This document shows positions 27,314 to 36,941 of a stretch of 64,000 nucleotides of DNA, piece by piece. Both the position numbers and the translations under genes were made by a program. The DNA comes from Mycobacterium triplex. Its GTDB lineage: Bacteria > Actinomycetota > Actinomycetes > Mycobacteriales > Mycobacteriaceae. The notes under the pieces were generated by a model, which had not been told where the DNA came from, ran no database searches, and worked only from the letters and a program-made list of their open reading frames with translations. The stretch is taken from contig NZ_HG964446.1 in NCBI RefSeq assembly GCF_000689255.1, positions 1,751,191 to 1,815,190 of the forward strand, written 5' to 3'. Position 1 is the first letter of the stretch. Each line of letters opens with the position of its first letter.

Positions 27314-29005
27314 TTGATCTGGGGCTCGCGGCGACGTATTCACGGTCACCGCTGGGGACGAACCGGTCCCATGACTCGGGGCATGAGTGCGTTGAGTCGA
27401 GCCGTCGCCATTGCCTGGCGCCGCTCGCTGCAACTGCGAGTCGTGGCACTGACGCTGGGATTGTCCTTGGCGGTGATATTGGCGCTCGGCTTCGTGCTCA
27501 CCAGCCAGGTCACCAACCGGGTTCTTGACGTCAAGGTCAAGGCGGGCATCGAGCAGATCGAACGGGCCCGCGCGACCGTCGGCGGGATCGTCAACGGCGA
27601 GGAGTCGCGCTCGCTGGACAGCAGCTTGCAGCTGGCCCGCAACACGCTGACGTCGAAAACCGATCCGTCGTCGGGCCCCGGCTTGGCCGGTGCGTTCGAC
27701 GTGGTGTTGATGGTGCCCGGCGATGGCCCGCGCGCGGCGGCCGCCGCCGGGCCGGTCGACCAGGTGCCGGCCTCGTTGCGCGGCTTCGTCAAGGCCGGGC
27801 AGGCGGCCTACCAGTACGCCACGGTGCACACCGAAGGGTTTTCGGGGCCGGCGCTGATCGTCGGCTCGCCGGCGTCGTCGCAGGTGGCAAACCTGGAGCT
27901 GTATCTGATCTTCCCGCTGGCCAGCGAGCAGGCCACGATCACGCTGGTGCGCGGCACGATGATCACCGGCGGCGCGGTGTTGCTGGTGTTGCTGGCCGGT
28001 ATCGCACTGCTGGTGTCGCGCCAGGTGGTGGTGCCGGTGCGCTCGGCCTCGCGGATCGCCGAGCGGTTCTCCGAGGGGCATCTGTCCGAACGCATGCCGG
28101 TGCGCGGTGAGGACGACATGGCGCGGCTTGCGGTGTCGTTCAACGACATGGCCGAGAGCTTGTCGCGGCAGATCACCCAGCTCGAGGAGTTCGGCAACTT
28201 GCAGCGCCGGTTCACCTCCGACGTCAGCCACGAACTTCGCACGCCGCTGACCACGGTGCGGATGGCCGCCGACTTGATCTACGACCACAGTTCCGAGCTG
28301 GACCCGACCCTGCAACGTTCCACCGAGCTGATGGTCAACGAGCTCGATCGCTTCGAGACGCTGCTCAACGACCTGCTGGAGATCTCCCGGCACGACGCCG
28401 GCGTGGCCGAATTGTCGGTGGAGGCAGTCGATTTGCGCACGACGGTGCAGAGCGCGCTGGGCAACGTCGGTCACCTCTCCGAGGACGCCGGTATCGAGCT
28501 GCTGGTCGACATGCCGTCGGAAGAGGTGATCGCCGAGGTCGATCCGCGGCGGGTGGAGCGGATCCTGCGCAATCTGATCGCCAACGCCATCGACCACGCC
28601 GAGCACAAACCGGTGCGCATCCGGATGGGGGCCGACGAGGACACCGTCGCCGTCACGGTCCGCGACTACGGGGTGGGGCTGCGGCCCGGCGAGGAGAAGT
28701 TGGTGTTCAGCCGGTTCTGGCGCTCGGACCCGTCGCGGGTGCGGCGCTCCGGTGGAACCGGGCTGGGCTTGGCGATCAGCGTCGAGGATGCGCGCCTGCA
28801 CCAGGGCCGGCTGGAGGCGTGGGGCGAGCCCGGTCGGGGCGCCTGCTTCCGGCTGACGCTTCCGCTGGTCCGTGGCCACAAGGTCACCACCAGCCCGTTG
28901 CCGATGAAACCGATCCCGCAGCCCACCCCGCCGCCCGGGGAATCCCCGCAACCGGCGGGCAACGAGCGCCCGCGCCAACACGAGCACGCCGAGAGGAGTC
29001 TGTGA
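27314..29005 (+). CDS. mtrB: Sensor histidine kinase MtrB
   Basis: Membrane kinase partner of MtrA. 563 residues. The N-terminal Arg-rich stretch leads into a first membrane helix (about 42-60), an extracytoplasmic sensor (about 61-205), a second helix (about 210-235), HAMP, the dimerisation helix with SHELRTPL carrying phospho-acceptor H306, and the catalytic domain with [16 protein letters not shown] and GGTGLGLA. The C-terminal tail is Pro-rich. It appears to start with TTG at 27314 after a GAGGAG site. The stop shares a base with the lpqB ATG. Confidence 0.95.
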   Translation: MIWGSRRRIHGHRWGRTGPMTRGMSALSRAVAIAWRRSLQLRVVALTLGLSLAVILALGFVLTSQVTNRVLDVKVKAGIEQIERARATVGGIVNGEESRSLDSSLQLARNTLTSKTDPSSGPGLAGAFDVVLMVPGDGPRAAAAAGPVDQVPASLRGFVKAGQAAYQYATVHTEGFSGPALIVGSPASSQVANLELYLIFPLASEQATITLVRGTMITGGAVLLVLLAGIALLVSRQVVVPVRSASRIAERFSEGHLSERMPVRGEDDMARLAVSFNDMAESLSRQITQLEEFGNLQRRFTSDVSHELRTPLTTVRMAADLIYDHSSELDPTLQRSTELMVNELDRFETLLNDLLEISRHDAGVAELSVEAVDLRTTVQSALGNVGHLSEDAGIELLVDMPSEEVIAEVDPRRVERILRNLIANAIDHAEHKPVRIRMGADEDTVAVTVRDYGVGLRPGEEKLVFSRFWRSDPSRVRRSGGTGLGLAISVEDARLHQGRLEAWGEPGRGACFRLTLPLVRGHKVTTSPLPMKPIPQPTPPPGESPQPAGNERPRQHEHAERSL

Positions 29006-30759
29006 TGCGGCGCCTGCTCGTCGCGCTGCTGGCAGTCGTGCTTGCCGGCTGTGCGGGGGTGCCGAGCACGTCGGCGCCGCAGGCCATCGGCACCGTCGAA
29101 CGACCGGCACCGTCGAATCTGCCCAAGCCCACCCCGGGTATGGATCCCGACGTGTTGCTGCGCGAATTCCTCAAGGCCACAGCCGATCCCGCCAACCGGC
29201 ATCTGGCCGCGCGGCAGTTCCTCACCCAGTCGGCATCCAACGCGTGGGACGACGCCGGTAGCGCTCTGCTGATCGACCATGTGGTGTTCGTGGAAACCCG
29301 TGGTGCCGAACGTGTTTCGGCGACGATGCGAGCCGACATCCTGGGCTCGCTGTCCGATGTCGGGGTGTTCGAAACGGCGGAGGGCGTGCTGCCCGACCCG
29401 GGCCCGATCGAGCTGGTCAAGACCCCCGGCGGCTGGCGAATCGACAAGCTGCCCAACGGGGTTTTCCTGGACTGGCAACAGTTTCAGGCCACCTACAAGC
29501 GCAACACGCTGTACTTCGCGGACCCGACCGGCAAGACGGTGGTGCCCGACCCACGCTATGTCGCGGTCTCCGATCACGATCAGCTGCCCACCGAACTCGT
29601 GTCCAAGCTGCTGGCCGGACCCCGGCCGGAGATGGCGCACACGGTTCGCAACCTGCTGGCCCCGCCGCTACGCCTGCGCGGGCCGGTGACCCGGGCCGAC
29701 GGCGGTAAGAACGGGATCGGGCGCGGCTACGGCGGTGCGCGCATCGACCTGCAGAAACTGTCCACCACCGATCCGCACAGTCGGCAATTGCTTGCCGCAC
29801 AGATCATTTGGACGTTGGCCAGAGCGGACATCAGGGGCCCGTATGTGATCAACGCCGACGGGGCGCCGCTGGACGACAGGTTCGCCGAAGGGTGGACCAC
29901 CTCAGACGTCGCCGCCACCGACCCAGGCGTGGCCGACGGTGCCGGCGCGGGCCTGCACGCTCTGATCAACGGGTCGCTGGTCGGCCTGGATGGGCAGCGG
30001 ACCACCACGGTACCCGGCGCGTTCGGCCGGATGGGCGACCAGACGCTGGCCGCGTTGTCCCGCAGCGGCCGGCAGGTGGCGTCCGTGGTGACCCTGCACC
30101 GCGGCGCCCCGGACATGGCGGAATCGTTGTGGATCGGTGATCTCGGCGGCGAGGCCGTCCAGTCCGCCGACGGGCACAGCTTGTCGCGCCCCAGCTGGTC
30201 GCTGGACGACGCGGTCTGGGTGGTGGTGGACGGCAACAACGTGCTGCGGGCCATCCAGGAGCCGGCCTCCGGGCAACCCGCGCGTCTCCCGGTGGATTCC
30301 GGGGCGGTGGCGAGCAAATTCCCGGGGCCGATCAGCGACCTGCAGCTGTCCCGCGACGGCACCCGCGCCGCGATGGTGATCGGCGGCATGGTGATTCTCG
30401 CCGGCGTCGAGCAGACCCAGGCCGGGCAGTATGCGCTGACCTACCCGCGGCGGTTGGGTTTCGGGCTGGGCAATTCGGTGGTCTCGCTGTACTGGCGCAC
30501 CGGCGACGACATGGTGGTGACCCGCAACGACCTCGCCCATCCGGTCTCGTACGTCAACCTCGACGGGGTGAACTCCGACGCGCCCGCGCACGGCCTGCAG
30601 ATCCCGCTGACCGCGATCGCGGCCAATCCGTCGACCGTCTACGTCGCGGCGCCGCAGGGCGTGTTGCAGTACTCGGCGTCCGCGCCGGAAAGCCAGCAGA
30701 CCTGGTCGGAGGTACCGGGCTTGATGACCGGTGGCGCCGCTCCGGTGCTGCCGGGGTAG
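29005..30759 (+). CDS. lpqB: Lipoprotein LpqB, MtrAB accessory factor
   Basis: 584-residue lipoprotein orthologous to Rv3244c. The signal peptide ends in the lipobox LAGC with C16 as the lipidated residue. A GerMN-type region lies at about 50-330 ([27 protein letters not shown]) and a beta-propeller-like C-terminal half follows (about 340-560). In mycobacteria LpqB binds the MtrB sensor and influences MtrA phosphorylation. ATG overlaps the mtrB stop. Last core gene before the accessory block. Confidence 0.95.
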   Translation: MRRLLVALLAVVLAGCAGVPSTSAPQAIGTVERPAPSNLPKPTPGMDPDVLLREFLKATADPANRHLAARQFLTQSASNAWDDAGSALLIDHVVFVETRGAERVSATMRADILGSLSDVGVFETAEGVLPDPGPIELVKTPGGWRIDKLPNGVFLDWQQFQATYKRNTLYFADPTGKTVVPDPRYVAVSDHDQLPTELVSKLLAGPRPEMAHTVRNLLAPPLRLRGPVTRADGGKNGIGRGYGGARIDLQKLSTTDPHSRQLLAAQIIWTLARADIRGPYVINADGAPLDDRFAEGWTTSDVAATDPGVADGAGAGLHALINGSLVGLDGQRTTTVPGAFGRMGDQTLAALSRSGRQVASVVTLHRGAPDMAESLWIGDLGGEAVQSADGHSLSRPSWSLDDAVWVVVDGNNVLRAIQEPASGQPARLPVDSGAVASKFPGPISDLQLSRDGTRAAMVIGGMVILAGVEQTQAGQYALTYPRRLGFGLGNSVVSLYWRTGDDMVVTRNDLAHPVSYVNLDGVNSDAPAHGLQIPLTAIAANPSTVYVAAPQGVLQYSASAPESQQTWSEVPGLMTGGAAPVLPG

Positions 30760-30762
30760 CCG

Positions 30763-31824
30763 CTAACACTTCGTCGCGATCTGCAAGCCGACGTCGCCGC
30801 CGCTCAGCATGATCGGTTCGGCCGCGGGCTGCAGTCCGGCGTCACGCTGCCATCCGGCGGTCTCTCGGGTGGTCGGAGTCCCCGAGCGGCTGGTCACCCC
30901 GAAGTAAAGCTCGTTGAGTGCAGCGAATTGGCTTGCGCCATGACCTGTTTCGAGGCGCAAGGGTTCGACCACCGCAAAGACACCACGTGGTCGCAGCGCC
31001 CGCCCCAAGCGTTGGAACAACAGTGCATTCTCCGCGGCACTGAAGTGGTGTGCGAGGTTGGACAGCAGTATCACGTCATAGGTCTTGACGCCGAAATCGT
31101 GCGACAGCGCGTCGGCCTCGAGATGGACGACGCGATTGCCCATGTTCTCGGCGGCCAGCAGCGGTGCGGCCACCCTGACGGCCTCGGGCAGGTCCAGGAC
31201 CACCGAACGCAACTGGGGATGGCGCCGGCACACGGCAACCGAGTAGCGTCCGTGCGCGCCGCCGACATCGATCATGTCGGTCGCACCGCCCGGCACCGGG
31301 ATGAACTGCGCGACTTCGTGTGCCGCCAGGCCGGCCAGGGCCCGCATGGCTCGCAGGTAATGTTCCCACTGCACGCCGGTCATGGTCTGGTGCAGCTCGA
31401 GCGGGATACCGGTGCGCACATAGTCTTCGACGTGCGTCATCAGCTCCCACTCGTCGAACGCGAAGAGCACCGCATCGACCACCGAGGTCGGGCTTTCCGT
31501 CAGTAGCCAGGTGCGCGCGGTCGGCGTCAACGCGTACCGGCCGTCGCGGTATGTCAGGTAATCCGACCCGGCGAGGGCGATCAGCAGCTGCTGCGTTGCC
31601 ACCGTGTCGGTGCCGCATCGGTCCGCGATTTCGGCGGGCGTCGCCGCCCGGTGGCGCAGTGACTCGAACACACCGAGTTTGGTTGCCGCCATGATCGCGC
31701 GCGCCCGGCCGAACGCGAAGTGGGTATCGAAGAATGGCAACGGGAGTTGTCGTGACGCCAGGGCCTTCCATTCTGCCGGGTCGTCCGGGATCATACCCAA
31801 GTGCACGTCAGATTGGCCGTTCAA
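30763..31824 (-). CDS. O-methyltransferase family protein
   Basis: 353 residues. N-terminal winged-helix dimerisation domain (KLGVFESLRHRAATPAEIADRCGTD, about 50-75), then a SAM-dependent core with DMIDVGGAHGRYSVAVCRRHP (about 185-205), VVLDLPEAV and YDVILLSNLAHHFSAAENALLFQRLGRALRPRGVFAVVEP. This is the plant-caffeate/hydroxyneurosporene O-methyltransferase type common in secondary metabolism. Apparent TTG start at 31824, overlapping the oxidase stop by 17 bases; an internal ATG at residue 11 is possible. Convergent with lpqB (three bases between stops). Substrate unknown. Confidence 0.85.
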   Translation of the reverse strand: MNGQSDVHLGMIPDDPAEWKALASRQLPLPFFDTHFAFGRARAIMAATKLGVFESLRHRAATPAEIADRCGTDTVATQQLLIALAGSDYLTYRDGRYALTPTARTWLLTESPTSVVDAVLFAFDEWELMTHVEDYVRTGIPLELHQTMTGVQWEHYLRAMRALAGLAAHEVAQFIPVPGGATDMIDVGGAHGRYSVAVCRRHPQLRSVVLDLPEAVRVAAPLLAAENMGNRVVHLEADALSHDFGVKTYDVILLSNLAHHFSAAENALLFQRLGRALRPRGVFAVVEPLRLETGHGASQFAALNELYFGVTSRSGTPTTRETAGWQRDAGLQPAAEPIMLSGGDVGLQIATKC

Positions 31825-33241
31825 TCATGTTGTCGGGAGCAATGTTTGGGTTGCTGTTGAAGATGTTGTCGGGGTCGTACTTCGACTTGATCGCGGCCAG
31901 CCGCTCGTACTTGCCGTTTCGGTAGGCCTCCCGCACGCGCGCGTCGTCGTCGTAGGCCAGAAAGTTCGAGTAGATCCCGCCGCTGTGCCAGCCGGACGTC
32001 CTGGCGAAAGTTTCTCGTGCCCAATCGATGTGGGGACGGCCCTCGACCCCGGGATCCCACCGGGTGAGCACATTGAGGAAATGATCGGCGTGGCGATCCG
32101 GAAACGCGGTGTCGTCTTCGGACAGCAGATCCTGGGCGCCATGCTGATAGGAGACCTCCAGCACGGAGATCGGCGACGGCAGCAGCCGCGCCGATTCGAT
32201 CAGCGCGCCGATGCAGTCACCGGTGATTTCACCGAGATAGCCGCCTTTGGTGTAATTGCACGCGCCCGGGCCGAGCAGGTCATCGTTGACCGATTGCAGC
32301 TCGACGAACGGCATGGTCTGCATACTCGAGAACACCTGCGGCGCACCGTTCCACAACTCCTCGTTGATCGATCGGGCAGCCGCGGGGTCCCCGGTCCACA
32401 CACTCACCAGCACGCACACCGGCGCGCCGACCAGATCGTCGGGCACCCCCGGCTCGGCGAAGGCCCGCCGCAGATACACCACGACCTTCAGGTCGTCGGG
32501 AGCGCGCCGCATCATCTGGTCGTAGTGCATGATCGCATCGGCCGCATTCTCTAGGCGATACAGTGCTGTACCAACCGGAAGTGGTTGTGCGACAACGTGT
32601 GTTGTAAATTCGAACTCGGTGACGACGCCGAAATTCGTTCCCGCGCCACGCAGGCCCCAGAACAGATCGGCGTTCTCGTTCGCGCTGGCGCGGACCACGC
32701 TGCCGTCGGCCAGCACCACCCGAGCCGAAAGCAGGTTATCGCAGGTGAGGCCGTATTTGCGGGTCAGCCAGCCGGCGCCGCCGCCGAGCGCCAGCCCGGC
32801 CACACCGGTCTGCGACATCACACCGGCCGGCGTTGCCAAACCGTGGATCTGCGTCGCGCGATCCATATCGGCGAGCAGGCAGCCGCCACCGACCCGTACC
32901 GCCGGAGCATCGGGGTCGACGGCGACCTGGCGCATCTGGCCGAGATCGATGACGAGCCCGTCGTCGATCATGGAATGCCCTGCGACGCTGTGGCCGCCGC
33001 CTCTGACGGTCAGTGAGATGGCGTGCTCGCGCGCGAATTCGATTGCGGTGGCGACGTCCCTATCGGTGCGGCAGCGGGCAACCAGCGCGGGGTGCCGGTC
33101 GATCAGCGCGTTCCAGATGCGACGGGTTTGCTGATACTCCGGGTGCCGACAGTGCACGATGTCACCGTCCAGCCGAGCATCCAACGCGGCGAGCTGATGA
33201 TCCGAAAAGCGCTGAACGGGAACGGATTCAGCGTGCACCAT
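31808..33241 (-). CDS. FAD-linked oxidase, berberine-bridge-enzyme type
   Basis: 477 residues from ATG 33241. PCMH-type FAD domain: ALVARCRTDRDVATAIEFARE, then LTVRGGGHSVAGHS containing the His expected to bind FAD covalently, DLGQMRQVAVDP, and QTGVAGLALGGGAGWLTRKYGLTCDNL. The C-terminal BBE domain ends YDPDNIFNSNPNI. Members oxidise alcohols, sugars or alkaloid-like compounds with O2; the substrate here is unknown. GGGAG lies 8 bases before ATG 33241, which is preferred over the GTG at 33313. Translationally coupled to the methyltransferase, suggesting a two-step modification. Confidence 0.85.
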   Translation of the reverse strand: MVHAESVPVQRFSDHQLAALDARLDGDIVHCRHPEYQQTRRIWNALIDRHPALVARCRTDRDVATAIEFAREHAISLTVRGGGHSVAGHSMIDDGLVIDLGQMRQVAVDPDAPAVRVGGGCLLADMDRATQIHGLATPAGVMSQTGVAGLALGGGAGWLTRKYGLTCDNLLSARVVLADGSVVRASANENADLFWGLRGAGTNFGVVTEFEFTTHVVAQPLPVGTALYRLENAADAIMHYDQMMRRAPDDLKVVVYLRRAFAEPGVPDDLVGAPVCVLVSVWTGDPAAARSINEELWNGAPQVFSSMQTMPFVELQSVNDDLLGPGACNYTKGGYLGEITGDCIGALIESARLLPSPISVLEVSYQHGAQDLLSEDDTAFPDRHADHFLNVLTRWDPGVEGRPHIDWARETFARTSGWHSGGIYSNFLAYDDDARVREAYRNGKYERLAAIKSKYDPDNIFNSNPNIAPDNMIERPI

Positions 33242-33456
33242 GGGCGGACTCCCGGTTTCGATTGACGGGTCACTCGGCACGATACCCACGATAGGCGGTA
33301 GGTATGTGCCCACATCGGGGCTAGCCTAATTACGCAGTGGTTTGGCCGGATCGCGCACGGCCCCCAGCACGGCATAGCGCGGCCTTGGTCGGCAACGCTA
33401 GCTTGTTGGCACGCGGTTGCGGAAGGGGCATCAGTGAATTGGAGGGAGGCGACCGT

Positions 33457-34494
33457 ATGACGGAACCACCGACAGCGGACGCTTCAAATGCGCACATCTG
33501 GAAGCCGGGTATCACGTTCGACGACTTTGCCCGGGTGTGCTGCGGCCGCGTCCACATGCACCTGCTGGACGACCCCGACTCGTTTTGCATGTCTCACCGG
33601 GTGGGTCGACTCGGTCCGGCGACCGTCTCCGAAATCGCGCTCGGGTCCGACATGTCGGTGGACGCCGGCGAGGTGTGCGGGGCCTATCGGATCGTGGTGC
33701 TGCGGACGGGACACAGCGAGGGGTTCTATCGGGGTCTTTCCTTCGCGGGCGGGCCGGGTGCGGCCACCGTGTACCCACCGCAGGGACGCGCTACCGGGAA
33801 ATGGGCTGCCGGTACCAGATGCATCTCCTTCAAACTCGAACGTTCGGCCGTCGACGATGCGCTCAGCGATGCACTGGGCTGGCAGGTGATGTCCCAACCC
33901 GACTTCTCGCCCATCATGTCCACCGATTCCGCCCCGACCCGAACCTGGATCAACATGCTGGCGCTGTTCAAGGAACAGGTCTTCCGGCCCGACAGTGTGC
34001 TGAACCAGCCGCTGGTCGGATTGCCGTTCGTCGACAGCCTGGTCCGCGGGTTTCTACTCGCGGCCGACCATCCCCACCGCGAAGCTCTTGCCAAAGACGT
34101 TCGGCTGTTCGCGCCCCGAGCGATTCGATCCGCGATCGAAATCATCGAAGAAGAGGCGCATCTACCGCTGACCTTGACGTCGATCGCCACCCGTACCCAC
34201 ATCAGCGTGCGGACTTTGCAGCAGGGATTTCAGCGTCACCTGGACACCTCGCCGATGGCCTATCTGCGCGAGGTCCGGCTGCGGCGAGCCCACCAGGCGC
34301 TGCTGAGGTCGGACCCGTCGCAGGCGACCGTCGCCTCGGTCGCCTACCGCTGGGGCTTCACCAATCTCGGCCGGTTCGCCGCGGCCCACTCCGCGCGTTA
34401 CCGCGAGACGCCGACGGAGACCCTGCGCCGCAGGGCGTTCCAACGCCTCACCGCCGAAGAACGGATTCACCTGAGATCCGCTCGCCGGTGTTAG
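33457..34494 (+). CDS. AraC-family regulator, paralogue 1
   Basis: 345 residues. The C-terminal double helix-turn-helix (about 240-335) contains LTSIATRTHISVRTLQQGFQRHLDTSPMAYLREVRLRRAHQ and VASVAYRWGFTNLGRFAAAHSARYRETP, typical AraC. The N-terminal half (about 15-200) is a cupin-like ligand domain shared with the two neighbouring paralogues (LGPATVSEIAL; YPPQGRATGKWAAGTR; TWINMLALFKEQ; LPFVDSLVRGFLLAADH). ATG 33457 has GGAGGGAGG 7 bases upstream. Divergent from the oxidase/methyltransferase pair across 215 bases, so it is a likely local regulator. Confidence 0.88.
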   Translation: MTEPPTADASNAHIWKPGITFDDFARVCCGRVHMHLLDDPDSFCMSHRVGRLGPATVSEIALGSDMSVDAGEVCGAYRIVVLRTGHSEGFYRGLSFAGGPGAATVYPPQGRATGKWAAGTRCISFKLERSAVDDALSDALGWQVMSQPDFSPIMSTDSAPTRTWINMLALFKEQVFRPDSVLNQPLVGLPFVDSLVRGFLLAADHPHREALAKDVRLFAPRAIRSAIEIIEEEAHLPLTLTSIATRTHISVRTLQQGFQRHLDTSPMAYLREVRLRRAHQALLRSDPSQATVASVAYRWGFTNLGRFAAAHSARYRETPTETLRRRAFQRLTAEERIHLRSARRC

Positions 34495-34581
34495 GTCCCG
34501 CCTCCCAGCTGCGACGAATTTGAGTTGGCCGGGTGGGTGGACGATAGGGCTATCGTGGATCAAATGGGAGGTCTGCAGGTG

Positions 34582-35562
34582 ATGGCAGACAACAGCGCCT
34601 GGGTCGCGGTGCGGTCATTGGAGGACTTCGCCGCGCTCCGTAGCGGCCGGTCGGGCTCACCGGCTCATTGGTGGCCCGACATCGGGCCGACCGGCGACGA
34701 CGGCTCGTTCGCATTCACGCACCGGATACGTCGACTCGGCCCGATCACCGTGCTGGACATTGATTTTCACAACGACATGTGGGTGAACGGCGGGGAGGTT
34801 CGTCCGCACTATCACGTCACCGTGCCGGTCACGACGCCCGCGGACGCCACGGCCGGCGGTTTTTCCGTCGCGGCGAAGCCGGGTTCGGTCTGCGTGTATC
34901 GGCCCGAGGGCAAGGCCGGTATCTCCGGTTACGGGGGCCGTCTGCTGGCCGTGATGATCGATCGGCGAGCCGTCGAAGATGCGCTCGCCGGTGCACTGGG
35001 ACGTTCGATCGCTTCGCAAATCGACTGCCAACCCATCATGGCGACCACGGCTCCGGCCGCCCGCAGCTGGATCAACATGGTGACGCTGTTCACCGAGCAG
35101 CTGTTCGAGCCGGGCAGCCCGCTGCAGCAGCCCATGGTCGGACTGCCGTTCGCCGAGAGCGTGGTCCACGGCCTCCTGCTCGCGACCGATCACTCATACC
35201 GGGCCGCATTGGACGCCGACGCGCCCGAGCCGGAGCCGCCCGCCGTGCGGGCCGCGCTGGACGTCATCGAGGCCGAAGCGGATCAACCGTTGACGGTCTC
35301 GGTGCTGGCCGAGCGCAGCTATGTCAGCGTCCGCTCGCTGCAGCAAGCGTTTCGCCATCACCTCGGCATCACTCCGATGGCCTATTTGCGGGACGTCCGC
35401 CTGCGCCGAGCGCACCAGATGCTGCTGGAATCCGACCCGGCGCGCATCACCGTTGCTTCGGTTGCCTATCGGTGGGGATTCACCAACCTCGGCAGGTTCG
35501 CTGCCGTCCACAGCGCTCGTTACCGGGAGTCACCGTCGGAGACGTTGCGCCGCAGCGCATAA
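34582..35562 (+). CDS. AraC-family regulator, paralogue 2
   Basis: 326 residues from ATG 34582, chosen for a GGGAGG site 10 bases upstream; in-frame TTG 34525 and ATG 34564 are alternatives. Same domain plan as paralogue 1, with VSVLAERSYVSVRSLQQAFRHHLGITPMAYLRDVRLRRAHQ and VASVAYRWGFTNLGRFAAVHSARYRESP. The ligand half keeps RIRRLGPITVLDI and RSWINMVTLFTEQLFEPGS but differs elsewhere, consistent with a different effector. It is 87 bases downstream of paralogue 1 and tail-to-tail with paralogue 3. Confidence 0.87.
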   Translation: MADNSAWVAVRSLEDFAALRSGRSGSPAHWWPDIGPTGDDGSFAFTHRIRRLGPITVLDIDFHNDMWVNGGEVRPHYHVTVPVTTPADATAGGFSVAAKPGSVCVYRPEGKAGISGYGGRLLAVMIDRRAVEDALAGALGRSIASQIDCQPIMATTAPAARSWINMVTLFTEQLFEPGSPLQQPMVGLPFAESVVHGLLLATDHSYRAALDADAPEPEPPAVRAALDVIEAEADQPLTVSVLAERSYVSVRSLQQAFRHHLGITPMAYLRDVRLRRAHQMLLESDPARITVASVAYRWGFTNLGRFAAVHSARYRESPSETLRRSA

Positions 35563-35594
35563 CGGTGCGCGGTTCGCCGCACTGCCGCGCTGCC

Positions 35595-36596
35595 CTATCG
35601 ACGGTCCTTGGGGAAAGCTTTGCGACGCAACGTCTCTGACGGAGATTCGCCGTATCGCTGGGTATGTGCGGTGGCGAAGCGCCCCGGGTTCGTGAAGCCC
35701 CACCGATAGGCGACCGAAGCAACGGTCACATGCGACGGGTCCGAGTCGAGCAGCATGTCGTGTGCCCGGCGCAGCCGCACCTGCCGCAGATACTCCATCG
35801 GAGAGACGTCCAGGAAGTCGCGAAAGCCCTGCTGCAGCGAGCGGACGCTGACATAGCTGCGCGCGGCCAGCACCGAGACCGTCAACGGTTGATCCGCCTC
35901 CGCGTCGATGATCTCGAGCGCGGCGCGGATGGTGCGCGGTGCGGGCCGGGGCGCGTCTGCCGCGACGGCATCGCGATCGGGATGGTCGGCGGCGAGCAGG
36001 AATCCACGAATCAGGCTGTCGGCGAACGGCAAGCCGACCAGTGGCTGATTGAACAGGCTGTCGGGACGGGCGATCTGTTCGTAGAGCAGCAACAGCATGC
36101 TGATCCAGCCGCGACCCGCCGCCGTCGCGGTCGATAGATAAGGTGCGAGGTCGATCTGCGAAGTCACCTGCCGGCCCAGCGCGTCGCTGAGCGCGTCGTC
36201 GACAGCGTTTCGGTCGAGCTTGACCCCGAGCATCCGGGTGCCCGCCATCCACCGTGCCGTGGTGTGGCCCTCCGGCAGGTATACGGCAACACGGCCACCG
36301 CCCGCGTCCTGGACAGAACCCCGGTGCGTCGACTCGAAGCGTCCCGACTGCAGCACATTGACGCGGTAGCCGCTGCACCGCTCACCGCAATCCAGCGACG
36401 TGTCGGTGCTGACCACAAGTTCGGAGAGGGTCACCGGACCGACGCCACCGGCGCGCTGGCCCAGGGAAAACCAGTCTGGGTTGCTGCGCAATGTGAGGTG
36501 GGGTTCGGGGCAGCACAGCATGGCGAAGTCGTCGAGCGTTTTCGCCGTCGTCCATGCACTGCCGTCCGATGTGGCAGTTCGGCCTCGCGTGGTCAT
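35595..36596 (-). CDS. AraC-family regulator, paralogue 3
   Basis: 333 residues, ATG at 36596. The same cupin-like plus AraC arrangement: GVGPVTLSELVV, YLPEGHTTARWMAGTRMLGVKLDR, LPFADSLIRGFLLAADHPDR, then VSVLAARSYVSVRSLQQGFRDFLDVSPMEYLRQVRLRRAHD and VASVAYRWGFTNPGRFATAHTQRYGESP. It is convergent with paralogue 2 (32 bases between stops) and divergent from the Crp-type gene. The three proteins look like products of recent local duplication plus one inversion. Confidence 0.87.
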   Translation of the reverse strand: MTTRGRTATSDGSAWTTAKTLDDFAMLCCPEPHLTLRSNPDWFSLGQRAGGVGPVTLSELVVSTDTSLDCGERCSGYRVNVLQSGRFESTHRGSVQDAGGGRVAVYLPEGHTTARWMAGTRMLGVKLDRNAVDDALSDALGRQVTSQIDLAPYLSTATAAGRGWISMLLLLYEQIARPDSLFNQPLVGLPFADSLIRGFLLAADHPDRDAVAADAPRPAPRTIRAALEIIDAEADQPLTVSVLAARSYVSVRSLQQGFRDFLDVSPMEYLRQVRLRRAHDMLLDSDPSHVTVASVAYRWGFTNPGRFATAHTQRYGESPSETLRRKAFPKDRR

Positions 36597-36941
36597 GCGA
36601 TGCCCAGGCTACGCCGGCCGCCGGCCCGCGGCATCCGGTGATTTCTCGCTTGCGCATATCGGCCGGAAGTTTGCGCATTGTGGCGCTAGCGTTGGCAGCG
36701 TCGCGGTACCGAGTGCGCTACGCAATCTGTCCAGCGGACCGCGCGCAGTGGCTACTCCATTTACGTTGTCGCGCTTAACGTTAACAGCGTGCATAGCCCC
36801 GCTGCGATCGCGCTGACGCCCATCCTGATGGTGGTGGCGTTGTTGTGGTGGGAGACAACGAGTTCCGCGGGGTTGACGTTCGGCAGGGCCAAGCACGACG
36901 TAAACGCGCTGGGTCCGGTGGCGCTGGGCGCCACCGAGTAC

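Noticed and set aside
27290..29110. Long antisense frame across mtrB
   Set aside because: Arg/Gln/His-rich without recognisable motifs; mtrB occupies the region.
36789..36941. 51-residue N-terminal extension of the Crp-type regulator with a hydrophobic stretch
   Set aside because: The family starts near 36942; the extension follows directly on the palindrome TTAACGTTAA (36775-36784) and probably is leader DNA. Not excluded.
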